DNA of 64,000 nt from Amoebophrya sp. A120 (taxonomy: Eukaryota > Sar > Dinophyceae > Syndiniales > Amoebophryaceae): NCBI GenBank assembly GCA_905178155.1, contig CAJINV010000003.1:7673882-7737881 (forward strand), read 5' to 3'. Positions 28,748 through 38,345 of the stretch are shown in pieces (the stretch's first letter is position 1; each line of letters begins with the position of its first letter). The notes beneath the pieces were generated by a model. That model was not told the DNA's origin, searched no databases, and saw nothing but the letters and a program-made list of their open reading frames with translations. The position numbers and the translations under genes are program-made.

Positions 28748-30772
28748 CAAGAACTCGGACAACTCCACAGTGCGAAGCGGCAAGTAGAAGAGCAAAAAGA
28801 CGGAGAAATGGATTCGGATGGTGATCAAGACGGTTTGTACAGTATCACTTCGCGTGAGCTGGTAACCGATCTCACCAGTCTACATGAGTCTCATCCTCAC
28901 CGTTTTCTACTTGGAGCCGTAGGAATACACGTGGATGATTTGTTGACAGCAGGATCTGAACTTGTTTACCTTCGTCTTCAGATTTTGTTTGACATGTTCG
29001 ACGTCTCGGGACTCGCAATGTTGCAGTTAGGAAAAAGAGACGCTTTTGTCGGGAAGGAAATAGCCTGTCTTCCGGAAGCATTTGATGCTTATGAAGTTAA
29101 ACAGGAACTGGAAGAGGAGGTCAAGTTCTTGAAAGCCATTGAGTTTGAAAATCCGGAGCCCTTGTTTACCGTTAACTACACCGAAGAACAAATTGCGGAA
29201 GTAGAAAAAGCAACAGGTTTGAAGAGAAGCAACAAAGCAGAAGATTTACCTGCGGTGGAGCCAGTACCATTCACCTTTGAAGCTGCCGCAGAACGTCTTC
29301 GACCAACAATTCCTGTTTTTTACGTCCTCAGTCAAGAATCCTATGTGGAAAAGATAAAGTGTTTGGAACGGGAAGAGGTAGAGGAGTACTGGAGGAAGAG
29401 GTCATTTGCAAAGAATAAGTTTGCGTTGAGTCAAATCAAATCACCTTTTCGGGGAAGAATTGGCGAGCTTCTTTGGTGCACAAAGACGTCAGCGGTGTTA
29501 TTAGAACGTCTCTCGGACCTAGCAAGCGCGGTCCACTTGATGGAGAACTACAACACCTACGTGGAGGAAGTAGAACAATTCTGCGAGCGGCTGAACTCGT
29601 TCATCCTCTTTGCTCAGGGAAGTCAGTTTTGCTCTAGAAGAATCTCCCACACTGGCGGTTTGGGAGAATTCGGGGTGGTTGGATTAGCAGACGCATCCAA
29701 GACCAAGATTGGGGGTTTGGTCTGCCTTGCGGGACGAAACTCACAACGTGTCACGCCGATTACATCATGGAGCAAAGCTCCAAATCGTGTCTTTTCCAGT
29801 TCAACCGGAATTGAACTGTTGGCACAGCGGATCCTAGTGTCGGAGTGTTTGTGGCACAAACAAATTGGAATTGACCTGTCTCTCGTTCCGTACGACATGC
29901 CTCTCCTGCAATTCACGGACTCGAAGAACTTGGTGATCAGTGATCCTTCGGAGAAAAATTTGAAGTCGGACTTCTTGTTTTTAAACCAACTTTTGGAACT
30001 CAAACAGTTGGCAGTGGAACACACGCGTGGAAAAACAATGCCACCAGACGCGCTGACAAAGAGTCCGCTGTACTCCGAGGTTGCTACCCTTCACCTTGTG
30101 AACAGGTTTGGAATCCTAGATCGGGAACTGAGTAATCGGATTAGCACGTTCATAAGCCAGAACCTAGAACGACTCCAGGACCTCGACTCTGGCAACAAGA
30201 CGGAAAAGCCCCCAGTTTCGCAGCTACAAGAAGAAAATATTGGTGTCAAAATCCTCCCAGATTTCACCAGTAAACCAGCAATAACTGCGAAACTGGCCAA
30301 AACTTTTTTGACAACAACTTCTACGGGAGCAATAAAGTTTTGCCAAGGCGAAGCAGGAATACGGGGAATTTTGGATTTGGTGGATATCTTGCGGTTAAGA
30401 CGTCCGCTGTGGCTGTACTCGGGTGACCGTGCGGCGTGGCTGTATATACACCACACCGCACCAAGGAAGCAGTTATTCGGGGCACTCACTCAGAAAGGTG
30501 GGCCAGGTTTAGCATCTCTTACGGGAGAACGCCATACCTGGTATGCAGACGGTACAAGCATCCGTTGCTACACGGACAACATCAAAAATGGTCCAGATAC
30601 CGCGGGAAAGTTTTTCCCCCTTGCCACCGAATTTCCTGCGCGAAGATTCTGGAAAGGTGAAAGCAAGTTGGAAATTGTGGAAGAACGAGGAAACCTGCAG
30701 CGGTTTGCGCGACAGCTGCCGGAAAAGGATCCAGCGTCGGGGGTATCGGGAAGTCAGGAAGAGTCACAATAA
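28748..30772 (+). CDS. Copia-type pol, C-terminal part (end of RT, RNase H, tail in LTR)
   Basis: Partial at the 5' end because of the gap. The reverse transcriptase active-site motif appears as GIHVDDLLTAG, where copia elements usually have YVDDLL. It is followed by FVGKEI and the connection region with RIGELLWCTKTSAVLLERLS (copia GxLxW...RPD region). RNase H follows: VGLADASKTKIGG, SWSKAPNRVFSSSTGIELLA (SSTxxE), FTDSKNL (catalytic Asp) and MPPDALTKSP (copia ADxLTK). The last roughly 175 residues, from 30244 on, lie inside the right LTR and resemble nothing I know. The stop is TAA at 30770-30772. No frameshift is seen. Confidence 0.88.
   Translation, partial: QELGQLHSAKRQVEEQKDGEMDSDGDQDGLYSITSRELVTDLTSLHESHPHRFLLGAVGIHVDDLLTAGSELVYLRLQILFDMFDVSGLAMLQLGKRDAFVGKEIACLPEAFDAYEVKQELEEEVKFLKAIEFENPEPLFTVNYTEEQIAEVEKATGLKRSNKAEDLPAVEPVPFTFEAAAERLRPTIPVFYVLSQESYVEKIKCLEREEVEEYWRKRSFAKNKFALSQIKSPFRGRIGELLWCTKTSAVLLERLSDLASAVHLMENYNTYVEEVEQFCERLNSFILFAQGSQFCSRRISHTGGLGEFGVVGLADASKTKIGGLVCLAGRNSQRVTPITSWSKAPNRVFSSSTGIELLAQRILVSECLWHKQIGIDLSLVPYDMPLLQFTDSKNLVISDPSEKNLKSDFLFLNQLLELKQLAVEHTRGKTMPPDALTKSPLYSEVATLHLVNRFGILDRELSNRISTFISQNLERLQDLDSGNKTEKPPVSQLQEENIGVKILPDFTSKPAITAKLAKTFLTTTSTGAIKFCQGEAGIRGILDLVDILRLRRPLWLYSGDRAAWLYIHHTAPRKQLFGALTQKGGPGLASLTGERHTWYADGTSIRCYTDNIKNGPDTAGKFFPLATEFPARRFWKGESKLEIVEERGNLQRFARQLPEKDPASGVSGSQEESQ
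30228..30243 (+). other. Putative polypurine tract
   Basis: AAGAAGAAAATATTGG ends at the base before the right LTR. It is purine-rich with a short pyrimidine break, acceptable as a plus-strand primer. It lies inside the pol coding sequence. Confidence 0.5.
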
Positions 30773-31382
30773 ATCTTTTATTGATGTTTATAAAAAGTCT
30801 CTATTCTTTTCAGGGAACAACTTCAGGTTTAACAATTAGAAGAGAAAGAGAATAAGTGATCAATTCCTTTCGAAAAGATCCACGTGTGAAGATCATCTTC
30901 GTGCTTATTTTTTGTGACAAAAAGATGAATTCTTCAGCAAGTTATTCAGAAAAGGAAAAGAAGACGTCTTTATCATCTGTGGAAGCGTCTTCTCATAAAA
31001 AGATCTACACTTTCCGCGTGCGAACATTGGACAGATCTTAACTGCTGTTTCATTGGTTGGTGGTTTTGGTGGTCGTACTTGTTTTTGAAATTATCATTAA
31101 AAATTTCTTTTCAGGGAAAATCATTTTCAAACGGCTGTATCTTTCTTTAGGCGACAAAAAGATTTAAGATTGGAGTAAAAACAAAAAAGTGAATCAACAC
31201 TACTTATTTGAAACAAGCGACGCATCTCTATTGCAATCATTCTTTACATCCTTTTAAATACAGCGACTATTTACAACGACAACTTTAAAGCGACTCTTTA
31301 AGCGACATTTTGAAAAAACTTCCTTTGCTGTATCTCGAAAATAAACCCCAAAGATTAACTTAATCTGACTCCTTCCTGCACG

Positions 31383-34300
31383 ATGCCGCCGAAGGCAAAG
31401 GCCAAGCCCAAGGCAAAGCCGCAGGTGAAGAGGCAGCCACGCAACCAAGGACTGCCTCCAGGACAACAGGCGCTGCCGAATCAGCAGGAACAACAGCCGC
31501 AACAGCAAGGAAATAACGCTGTTGGTCAGTTCCAGATTCCTGCGGGTTTTATCCCTATATTGGATCCGAGTGGTAATCTGGTAGGGATTCAGCAGCTGGC
31601 TCCGGCTGCTCCTGTGATCGCCAACCCCGGGGCTAAACCGAAGGCGGCCAGGGGAAGACCGCGTACGTCTAGTGGACATAAAAGACAGTTAAAGGCCAAA
31701 CGGCAGGCGAGGTGGAAGGAAAAGAAATTCGGGAAGAAGCAGTCAAAGAAGAAAGGAAAAGGGAGAAGGAAAAACGTGCTGTCTGATAGTTCGGAGTCGG
31801 AGGAAGAGAACAACAATTTTTTAGCAATCGAAAACGCACAAGGAGAAGGACTTCTTGCTATCGAGGATATTCCCCGTGACCCTCCGGTTGTCCAAGATGA
31901 AGCCAACGAATACGGCAACCGGTCTCCTGCTTTTGTCCCGGATCAAGGGCAAGAAAACGCAGGAGGAGAAGCACCAAGAAATGCGGGAAATATTAATGTA
32001 TCTATCACTCCGAACACAGGACCGGCTCCGTCCCCGCCTCCACCTCCGGTGTTGATTTTAGGAGCAAGCTCTTCTTCCGGGAACCAGAATGTAGCACAAG
32101 GACAAGCATCATCTTCATCTTCTGGTGTACCACGACCATTTCCGCTGCCGCAACTTCGTCCACGTATTCAGCCGAAGGCGAAAAATGGACAGTTGAACAT
32201 GTCCAGGATCAACCGTCTGTGTGCCGGTAAGCCTCCGAGCTCCGGGTCTGATTCTTCAAACAGCTCGGGATCTGACACGTGCACGGAGTCAGATGAGGAC
32301 GAAGAGGAGCACGCAATGCGAAAACAACAAAAATATTTAAACAAGGAAAACAGCAAAAAGCGGAAGCGCGGCTGCAGCTTTGACCGTGAAGAAGAAAGAG
32401 CTGTGCGTCGCGCGGAAACGGAAAGACGTTTTTGGCCTACCTATGGCGAGGATGATGACGAGGAGGAAGAAGAGGAAGAAGAAGGACAAGTGGATCTTCG
32501 TGGTGCAAAGTACGGACCAATTCTAGACATCGGAGATGATTTAAACGACTTTATTGTAGATGATCCTCTTGAAGCAGGAGTGGAAGAAGGAGAGGTGTTG
32601 GAAGACGGAGTTTACGTGTCGACTGTGTACGAAGATGCGCAACTGCGGATCACCATTATTCGTCGACCGGGAGAGCGGTGGCCAAAGGGTCTGCGGGTTT
32701 TCTGGAAGACGTCTAAACCTACGTTGACGTTGGAAGGATACAATCCGGAAAAATTCGACCGGTTTCTGTACCAAACAAAGGACACCGGTTTTGTTGACAA
32801 AACAGAACTCACGGAGTGGGCCCAAGTGATTGTCAACACAATTGACGGGCAGAATCGAGCCTGGGATTATTTAACCGACTCTATGGTGGAAAACGACAAT
32901 GTGCTTGATTTTATCAAGTACATGCGGGGCCTTCAAGCAGCAGCTGCCTCCGCTCCTGTGCCCACAGCCTTGGACGAGTTAGATGACCTGTTCGCAGATG
33001 ACAACCCAGTCGCTCCGGCTGCAGTGCAACCGTCTCCAACTGCTACTTCAGTTCAGACTTCTACCACGACAACGACTCATGCTCAACCCTCCACAAACAT
33101 CAGTTCAGCTCAGCCTTCGACAAACGTATCAAATACAACTGCGTCTTCATCAGTGGGTACGACGAAGAAAAAGGAGAAAAAGGAAACATTGCTGCCAACC
33201 GAGTCAGATGAAGAGGGTGGAGACGAAAATGGGAATGAACCATCTCCAGAACAAGAACTCCCTGCCTCGGTGAGTCCTGAAAAATTAATTGAAGAAATTA
33301 TTTCCCCGACGGAAGCTCAACAAAACTTGACTCGCTTCCTGGGAAATAGCAGTGTCATTGTGGGAGGACGCACATCAGCGAGCGGCAGCAGTGCCAGTAG
33401 CGCTGCCGATGACGACCATCGCTACCCTCCTTTTCAGCTCGGAGAAGACATAGATTGGGATCCCTCCATGCCGTTGCCTGCCCCGTTTCCGACCATCAAC
33501 TCTCCGGCTCACAGTCCAGATGTGCAGCCAGAATCGGCCACGCAGAACGTTCTGCCTTTATCTGATTTGGACCATGCTCTTCCCGATCTGGACATTGCTA
33601 CCCTGGACCACCTGATCAATGTAACCGCGGAATTGGCGGGGCAAGAAAATGAAGACGTTCAAACCGGTTCGTCGCAGCTGCAACAACAGGCGTCTCAGGT
33701 TGAGCCGCTGGATCAGTCGATTTATGAACAAGTGGTGGCTGACCAACAGCTTGCGCTGGCATTGATGCAAGAGGAGCAAGCACTGGGACCGCTGGACATT
33801 GGCACTACCTTAACGGGGGAGCGGTATAATGCAGATGTGCATCTACAAATCGCACCGAGCCCAGCGATGGCGTTTACTCCGGCATTGTTGCCGGGTGCTG
33901 CATCATCATCGTCTTCCGCGGCGCAGAACCACAACGACTTCCATCACCACAACATTGATCAACATTGGTCGGGAAGGAGACGCTCTAGATCAAGAAGGAG
34001 GCGATCAGTTTCTCGTGGAAGACGCAATAATGGGCTGCTAGCACGACGTACTCCGAGCAAGAAGTGGAGCAAGAGACATGATCCCTCCCACGCGCGGCGT
34101 AGGGAGTGCAAATACTTCTGTCAACTGCATGGTTGGAATACCACGCACGCCAGCGACGACTGTTATCGTCTAAACGACATTACGGAGTATGTGCAGGTAG
34201 AATGGAATCTGTGGGTTCCCTGGCACATCTATTGGAGGGATTACGCACATCTTTATTGGAACAACGCCGACGAGGAATGGAGAGATGAAGCAGTCGCAGC

Positions 34301-35657
34301 AGAAAACTCGTACACTCGAGCTCATCCAGAAGAACAAGAACCGGAGGCGGAAGCACCGCCACCCGTTACTCCTGTCGCTGCTCCTCAAGAAGATGTTGTA
34401 ATGGAAGACGTGGAAATGGAAAATGCAAACAACAATGATCCCGTCCCGGTGGAACCAGTGATTCAAGAGCAGCCTTCCGCAGGTGCGCGACGCGGTTCTC
34501 CAATCCCCGAATCCAGCCCGTTGGATGAAGATCGTACCCGTCGTACGTCTTCGGACATGGAGATCGATCTCCCTTCGGAAGGAAGTGATGAGATCTTTGG
34601 GGATGGGCAGGAAAACGAAGAGGAGACGGAAATTGCATCTCCGCCTCCTTCTGCGTCTCCACCTGAAACACAGCTGGCGATCTTTGACCCGGAAGTTAGA
34701 AAGGAGAAGCTGCGGGTTTGGGGATTGAACGTCAACGCTGTCCGATCTACGACGGAACAAATTCGGAACTTGCCGGAGTTCAAGAAAATTCTGGAAAAAT
34801 ACGGAACAAATAAGTTCTTGCAGTTGGTCCGCTACGGTTTTAACAAGAACATGGCTTCTTCGCCGGTGATTGGGTTAGTGGATGGGGCCATCGAGCATCA
34901 ACGGGAATTGGAGAGCGATGAGCAAATTCCCGCTTCTCCGTCTCCTGGAGATGTAGCTGCACCTCCACAAGAACAAGAAAATGCAGATCAAGAATTAACG
35001 TCTCCTGACTTGTCACAACAAGGAATTCCCGTGAACAACGTCGCCTCGATCTTGGATGACGCCGTTGGTGCGACGGCTGAAGAGGAAGAAAGCTTTGCAA
35101 TGATGGATGAAATTCCCACGGAAGGACAAGAACAGGCAGAAGACCTTACAAGGATGTATGAAGTTCACACGGGAGATTATCTGCCGATTTTGTTCGGATC
35201 TCCTGTGTCTCCAGAACAACCTGTTGTTCCATTGTGGTCTGATTTTGTGGAACAGGGAGGAAATGAACAAGAATTGGAAGCTCCGCGTTCTCCAGAAAAA
35301 GACGTCCAAGAAGAATACGAACAAGGTGGTGATGACAGTAATGAGAACGTCGGAAATGCTGACCAGGAGAATCAGCAGGCCAATGATCAGGATTTCGGTG
35401 GAATCAACAACTTCGTCGTTCAAAACAACAGCGTCGTCGTGCAGGACAATAATCAACAAGTGATTGCAAACATGTCTCCCGCTGTTGATCAAGGAAATAC
35501 GGCAAGCGTAGCCGTGCAAACGACGGGCGATGATCAACAGGCGCAAGTAGATGGAGAAATTGATCTTGATGTGCAGCCAGGAATTTACAACCTCGCTCCT
35601 GGAACTTACAACGTAAGCTTCAGGATCTCGGAAGAGCGGTCCTGCGTTATCCAGTAA
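31383..35657 (+). CDS. Gag-like ORF in the right LTR, 1,424 aa
   Basis: Same length and domain order as the left-LTR ORF, including the zinc-knuckle-like motif, and no stop or frameshift. Differences from the left copy cluster in the first 270 and last 120 residues; the middle is nearly identical at DNA level. Whether this copy, placed after pol in a genomic RNA, or the left copy is expressed depends on where transcription starts. Confidence 0.7.
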   Translation: MPPKAKAKPKAKPQVKRQPRNQGLPPGQQALPNQQEQQPQQQGNNAVGQFQIPAGFIPILDPSGNLVGIQQLAPAAPVIANPGAKPKAARGRPRTSSGHKRQLKAKRQARWKEKKFGKKQSKKKGKGRRKNVLSDSSESEEENNNFLAIENAQGEGLLAIEDIPRDPPVVQDEANEYGNRSPAFVPDQGQENAGGEAPRNAGNINVSITPNTGPAPSPPPPPVLILGASSSSGNQNVAQGQASSSSSGVPRPFPLPQLRPRIQPKAKNGQLNMSRINRLCAGKPPSSGSDSSNSSGSDTCTESDEDEEEHAMRKQQKYLNKENSKKRKRGCSFDREEERAVRRAETERRFWPTYGEDDDEEEEEEEEGQVDLRGAKYGPILDIGDDLNDFIVDDPLEAGVEEGEVLEDGVYVSTVYEDAQLRITIIRRPGERWPKGLRVFWKTSKPTLTLEGYNPEKFDRFLYQTKDTGFVDKTELTEWAQVIVNTIDGQNRAWDYLTDSMVENDNVLDFIKYMRGLQAAAASAPVPTALDELDDLFADDNPVAPAAVQPSPTATSVQTSTTTTTHAQPSTNISSAQPSTNVSNTTASSSVGTTKKKEKKETLLPTESDEEGGDENGNEPSPEQELPASVSPEKLIEEIISPTEAQQNLTRFLGNSSVIVGGRTSASGSSASSAADDDHRYPPFQLGEDIDWDPSMPLPAPFPTINSPAHSPDVQPESATQNVLPLSDLDHALPDLDIATLDHLINVTAELAGQENEDVQTGSSQLQQQASQVEPLDQSIYEQVVADQQLALALMQEEQALGPLDIGTTLTGERYNADVHLQIAPSPAMAFTPALLPGAASSSSSAAQNHNDFHHHNIDQHWSGRRRSRSRRRRSVSRGRRNNGLLARRTPSKKWSKRHDPSHARRRECKYFCQLHGWNTTHASDDCYRLNDITEYVQVEWNLWVPWHIYWRDYAHLYWNNADEEWRDEAVAAENSYTRAHPEEQEPEAEAPPPVTPVAAPQEDVVMEDVEMENANNNDPVPVEPVIQEQPSAGARRGSPIPESSPLDEDRTRRTSSDMEIDLPSEGSDEIFGDGQENEEETEIASPPPSASPPETQLAIFDPEVRKEKLRVWGLNVNAVRSTTEQIRNLPEFKKILEKYGTNKFLQLVRYGFNKNMASSPVIGLVDGAIEHQRELESDEQIPASPSPGDVAAPPQEQENADQELTSPDLSQQGIPVNNVASILDDAVGATAEEEESFAMMDEIPTEGQEQAEDLTRMYEVHTGDYLPILFGSPVSPEQPVVPLWSDFVEQGGNEQELEAPRSPEKDVQEEYEQGGDDSNENVGNADQENQQANDQDFGGINNFVVQNNSVVVQDNNQQVIANMSPAVDQGNTASVAVQTTGDDQQAQVDGEIDLDVQPGIYNLAPGTYNVSFRISEERSCVIQ

Positions 35658-36292
35658 AAGAGCAATTCGTTACCAGCAAGGCAGAATAGAATCATCCGGA
35701 ATAACATCAGAAGAGTCCAGCAGTAGTCGCGAAAAGACGGGATTGAAGAGATGTGAAAAGGAGATGATTATCCAAAGAAAGATATTCGAATTATCTTCAG
35801 ATTAGAACGCGAGTATAACTATCACATCCTTTTATATCAAATGGGTAGTGCTTCTCATTCAATAGATGAAAGTCGCTGTTTCAGAAAAGACGTTTTTTCC
35901 AGAACCAAAGCAATACGCGCTTGCATCTACTGAGACGTAGGATGCTAAGTGATCCATCAATTTCAAATTCCTCGGCAAAGTTTTTTGCTGAAGAACAACT
36001 TATTGGAAAAAGCAAAGAAGTAAAACTGTCAAATATTCATCGGTGAAGACTGGATTGCCAATACTTGTTTTTTGGTAATAAGAAGAACACTGGGACACAC
36101 AAGTAACAAGACCTATAAAAGACAGCTTAATAAAAAAAACTCATTCAGCTTTTTGCTTCGCACGATCATCGGGTACAATCTTGAGTTTTTATATCTCTCT
36201 TTTTTGCTGTCGCCCCACAGCCAATTTTTTGTTGGAAGTTTTCGAGGAAGGCAACACGACATTCATGCGGACAGAAAAAATCTCTCATTTCA

Positions 36293-36588
36293 ATCAAAAA
36301 CAGTAGAAGAGATTTTCGTGAAGACGACAGCGGCCTTGTTTGTCTGTCTTAACTCGACTTCTAGAACTAATTTCTGAATAAAAAACTGAAAAAAGTAAAA
36401 AACACTTAAAAACCAAAAAAACACAAAAAATAACCTTGCTTCGCACTCTCGATCGACTCTCTGTTGATCTCCTTCTGGGTAAGGACGAGCGGAGACTTAT
36501 CTCCAGTTCGTGTTTTCACAACGTCACGGCTTTTAAGAAGAATCGGCTTAATCTGGTCTGACGTGTCGGTTTTATCGTAGGAAGACAT
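36293..36588 (-). CDS. Candidate spliced antisense ORF in the right LTR
   Basis: Counterpart of the antisense ORF in the left LTR. ATG at 36586-36588, the CAAG|GTTATT donor, the TTTATTCAG acceptor and the terminal TGA are all kept. Changes are Ala to Thr and Phe to Leu, plus silent ones. Confidence 0.42.
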
Positions 36589-36740
36589 TTAAATCGTACA
36601 TTACCTGTTGCCAATCGTATGTCGTTGCAGACGCACAAATAAATCGTCTACTTTCGGTGAACTCGTCCGTCGTTGAGGAGAGCGCTCAGTTGCGGATTTC
36701 TCGGAATTGTTCGATGACCAGTTTTAGCCCGTTTCTGACA

Positions 36741-36745
36741 CCTAG
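36741..36745. repeat. Target-site duplication, right copy (CCTAG)
   Basis: Matches 18739-18743 exactly. Confidence 0.9.
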
Positions 36746-36869
36746 GCACCCAATAGTGGAAAACATTGCACCCATTTTGGCGCGTTGACGGAAAAAAATG
36801 CATTGTAACGGCCATCGCAGCTCTTTCATTGGAAAATCCTACAATTGGAAGGTTGGGCAGCACATATAT

Positions 36870-37470
36870 TGCGCAGCTTGTGGCTGAGTGGCAAGATTTT
36901 CTGCGGCGCGCTGACCAACTTCCAAGATGTTGCGTGGTTCTTTCGCCAGCTGGCAAGATTTTCTGCTGCAAGGCCGCCAGCTGGCGAGATTTTGTAGAGC
37001 ACGGCGGCCAGCTAGCAAGATTTTGTGTGGTCAGGCGGCCAATTCACCAGATTTTACGCGACGAGGCGACCCGGACAGAAGATTTCGCGCGGTGTGGCGA
37101 CCGGCTCGCAAGATCTTGTGCGGCCACGCGGCCAGCTGGCTAGATTCTGTGCGGTGGGGCGGCCAGGTGGCGAGAGTTTTTGCAGAGGGGTAGCCAACTC
37201 GTGCGACTGCGCGCGGCGGGCAGCCGGCTGGCAAGATTTTCTGCGGCAAGGTAGTCGGCTGTCAAAATTTGGGACGGCAGCGCAAGGGCACTCGGCTGGC
37301 AAGATTTTGGGCGGCGGGGCTGGCAGCCGGCGAGATTGTGCGCCACAGGACGGCAAGCTGGAGAGATTTTGCACAGTGTGGCGGCAAGCTTGTCAGATTG
37401 TGCACGACGGGGCAGCCAGCTGGCAAGATTTTGCGCAGTGGGGTTGCCAGCTGGCAAGATTTTGTGCCCC
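36870..37470. repeat. Degenerate minisatellite, right flank of the retrotransposon
   Basis: Imperfect units of about 30-38 bp with a core like GCCAGCTGGCAAGATTTTG and a GC-rich spacer. The core resembles the GGCACAAGATACTGCG units left of the element, in the same orientation, as expected if the element inserted into one array. ORFs across it are repeat by-products. Confidence 0.75.
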
Positions 37471-37496
37471 GCCTGGCCCCTGCCCGGCTCAGAGGT

Positions 37497-38165
37497 GACG
37501 CGCGATCAGAGGGCCCGGCCCCCGCCCGGCTCGGGGGCGGCGCGCGATCAGAGGCGGCGCACGATCCGAGGGCCCGGCCCCCGCCCGGCTCAGGGGCGGC
37601 GCGCGATCAGAGGCGACGCGCGATCAGAGGGCCCGGCCTCCGCCCGGCTCAGGGGCGACGCGCGATCAGAGGGCCCGGCCCCCGCCCGGCTCAGAGGCGA
37701 CGCGCGATCAGAGGGCCCGGCCCCCGCCCGGCGCAGAGGCGACGCGCGATCAGAGGGCCCGGCCCCCGCCCGGCGCAGAGGCGACGCGCGATCAGAGGGC
37801 CCGGCCCCCGCCCGGCCGCCGCCCGGCGCAGAAGCGGCACGCGAGCAGAGGCGACGCGGGATCAGAGGGCCCGGCCCCCGCCCGGCGCAGAGGCGACGCG
37901 CGATCAGAGGGCCCGGCCCCCGCCCGGCGCAGAGGCGACGCGCGATCAGAGGCGACGCGCGATCAGAGGCGACGCGCGATCAGAGGGCCCGGCCCCCGCC
38001 CGGCTCAGCGGCGACGCGCGATCAGAGGCGACGCGCGATCAGAGGCGACGCGCATTCAGAGGCGACGCGCGATCCGAGGCGACGCGCGATCACAACGCGC
38101 GATCACAACGCGCGAACAGAGGCCACGCGCGATCACAACGCGCGATCAGAGGCCACGCGCGATCA
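37497..38165. repeat. GC-rich composite minisatellite (42-bp and 17-bp units)
   Basis: A 42-bp unit containing GCGATCAGAGGGCCCGGCCC and GCCCGGCGCAGAGGCGACGC is repeated many times, then shortens to 17-bp GCGATCAGAGGCGACGC units and decays into GCGATCACAAC units. The 42-bp length is divisible by three, which keeps two long frames open without meaning. Confidence 0.9.
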
Positions 38166-38311
38166 GACGTGCGAAAATGTGATGACGCCGGGTCCGTGCT
38201 GTTATGTGTCAGTGTGTGTTGGTTTTCGGCGTGTCATGGCTTGGGTGCCGTTTAGTTAGTGTTGGCGCTGAGATGTTTGTTGAGCGCCGTTCCATCTGGG
38301 CCCCTGACCGC

Positions 38312-38345
38312 TGCGGAGCATGCCGCTTTGCGGAGCATGCCGCTT
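38312..38345. repeat. Tandem 17-bp duplication
   Basis: TGCGGAGCATGCCGCTT occurs twice without spacer. Confidence 0.9.

Larger units (their letters stand above)
18744..36740 (+). mobile_element. Giant-LTR Ty1/copia-type retrotransposon, 17,997 bp
   Basis: Two direct repeats of 6,497 bp (18744-25240 and 30244-36740) begin TGTCA and end TGACA, an inverted TG...CA end as in LTR elements. They bracket a 5,003-bp interior. A perfect 5-bp target duplication CCTAG flanks the whole. The interior begins TGGTGAGGCC (primer-binding-site form) and ends with a purine tract. RT/RNase H of copia type is encoded on the plus strand. The LTRs are exceptionally long because each contains a full 1,424-codon ORF. 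A 100-N gap interrupts the interior, so true length is unknown and probably larger. The element is more AT-rich than the neighbouring genes. Confidence 0.93.
30244..36740 (+). repeat. Right (3') LTR, 6.5 kb
   Basis: Same order as the left LTR. Here the pol tail is intact (to 30772). The sequence stops at TGACA, followed by the duplicated CCTAG. One-base indels in A runs compensate, so both LTRs are 6,497 bp. Confidence 0.92.

Noticed and set aside
28412-30772. One 786-codon ORF across the scaffold gap
   Set aside because: Its middle is 100 N; frame continuity is an accident of gap length. The two sides are annotated apart.
18744-36740. Simple tandem duplication or assembly doubling instead of an LTR element
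   Set aside because: The repeat edges are TGTCA/TGACA inverted ends, with a 5-bp duplication outside, TGG primer form and purine tract inside, and the two copies differ at over 100 sites. A duplication would not produce all of these.
37269-38259. Overlapping 328- and 307-codon ORFs
   Set aside because: They lie in minisatellites whose unit is a multiple of three; composition is pure repeat.
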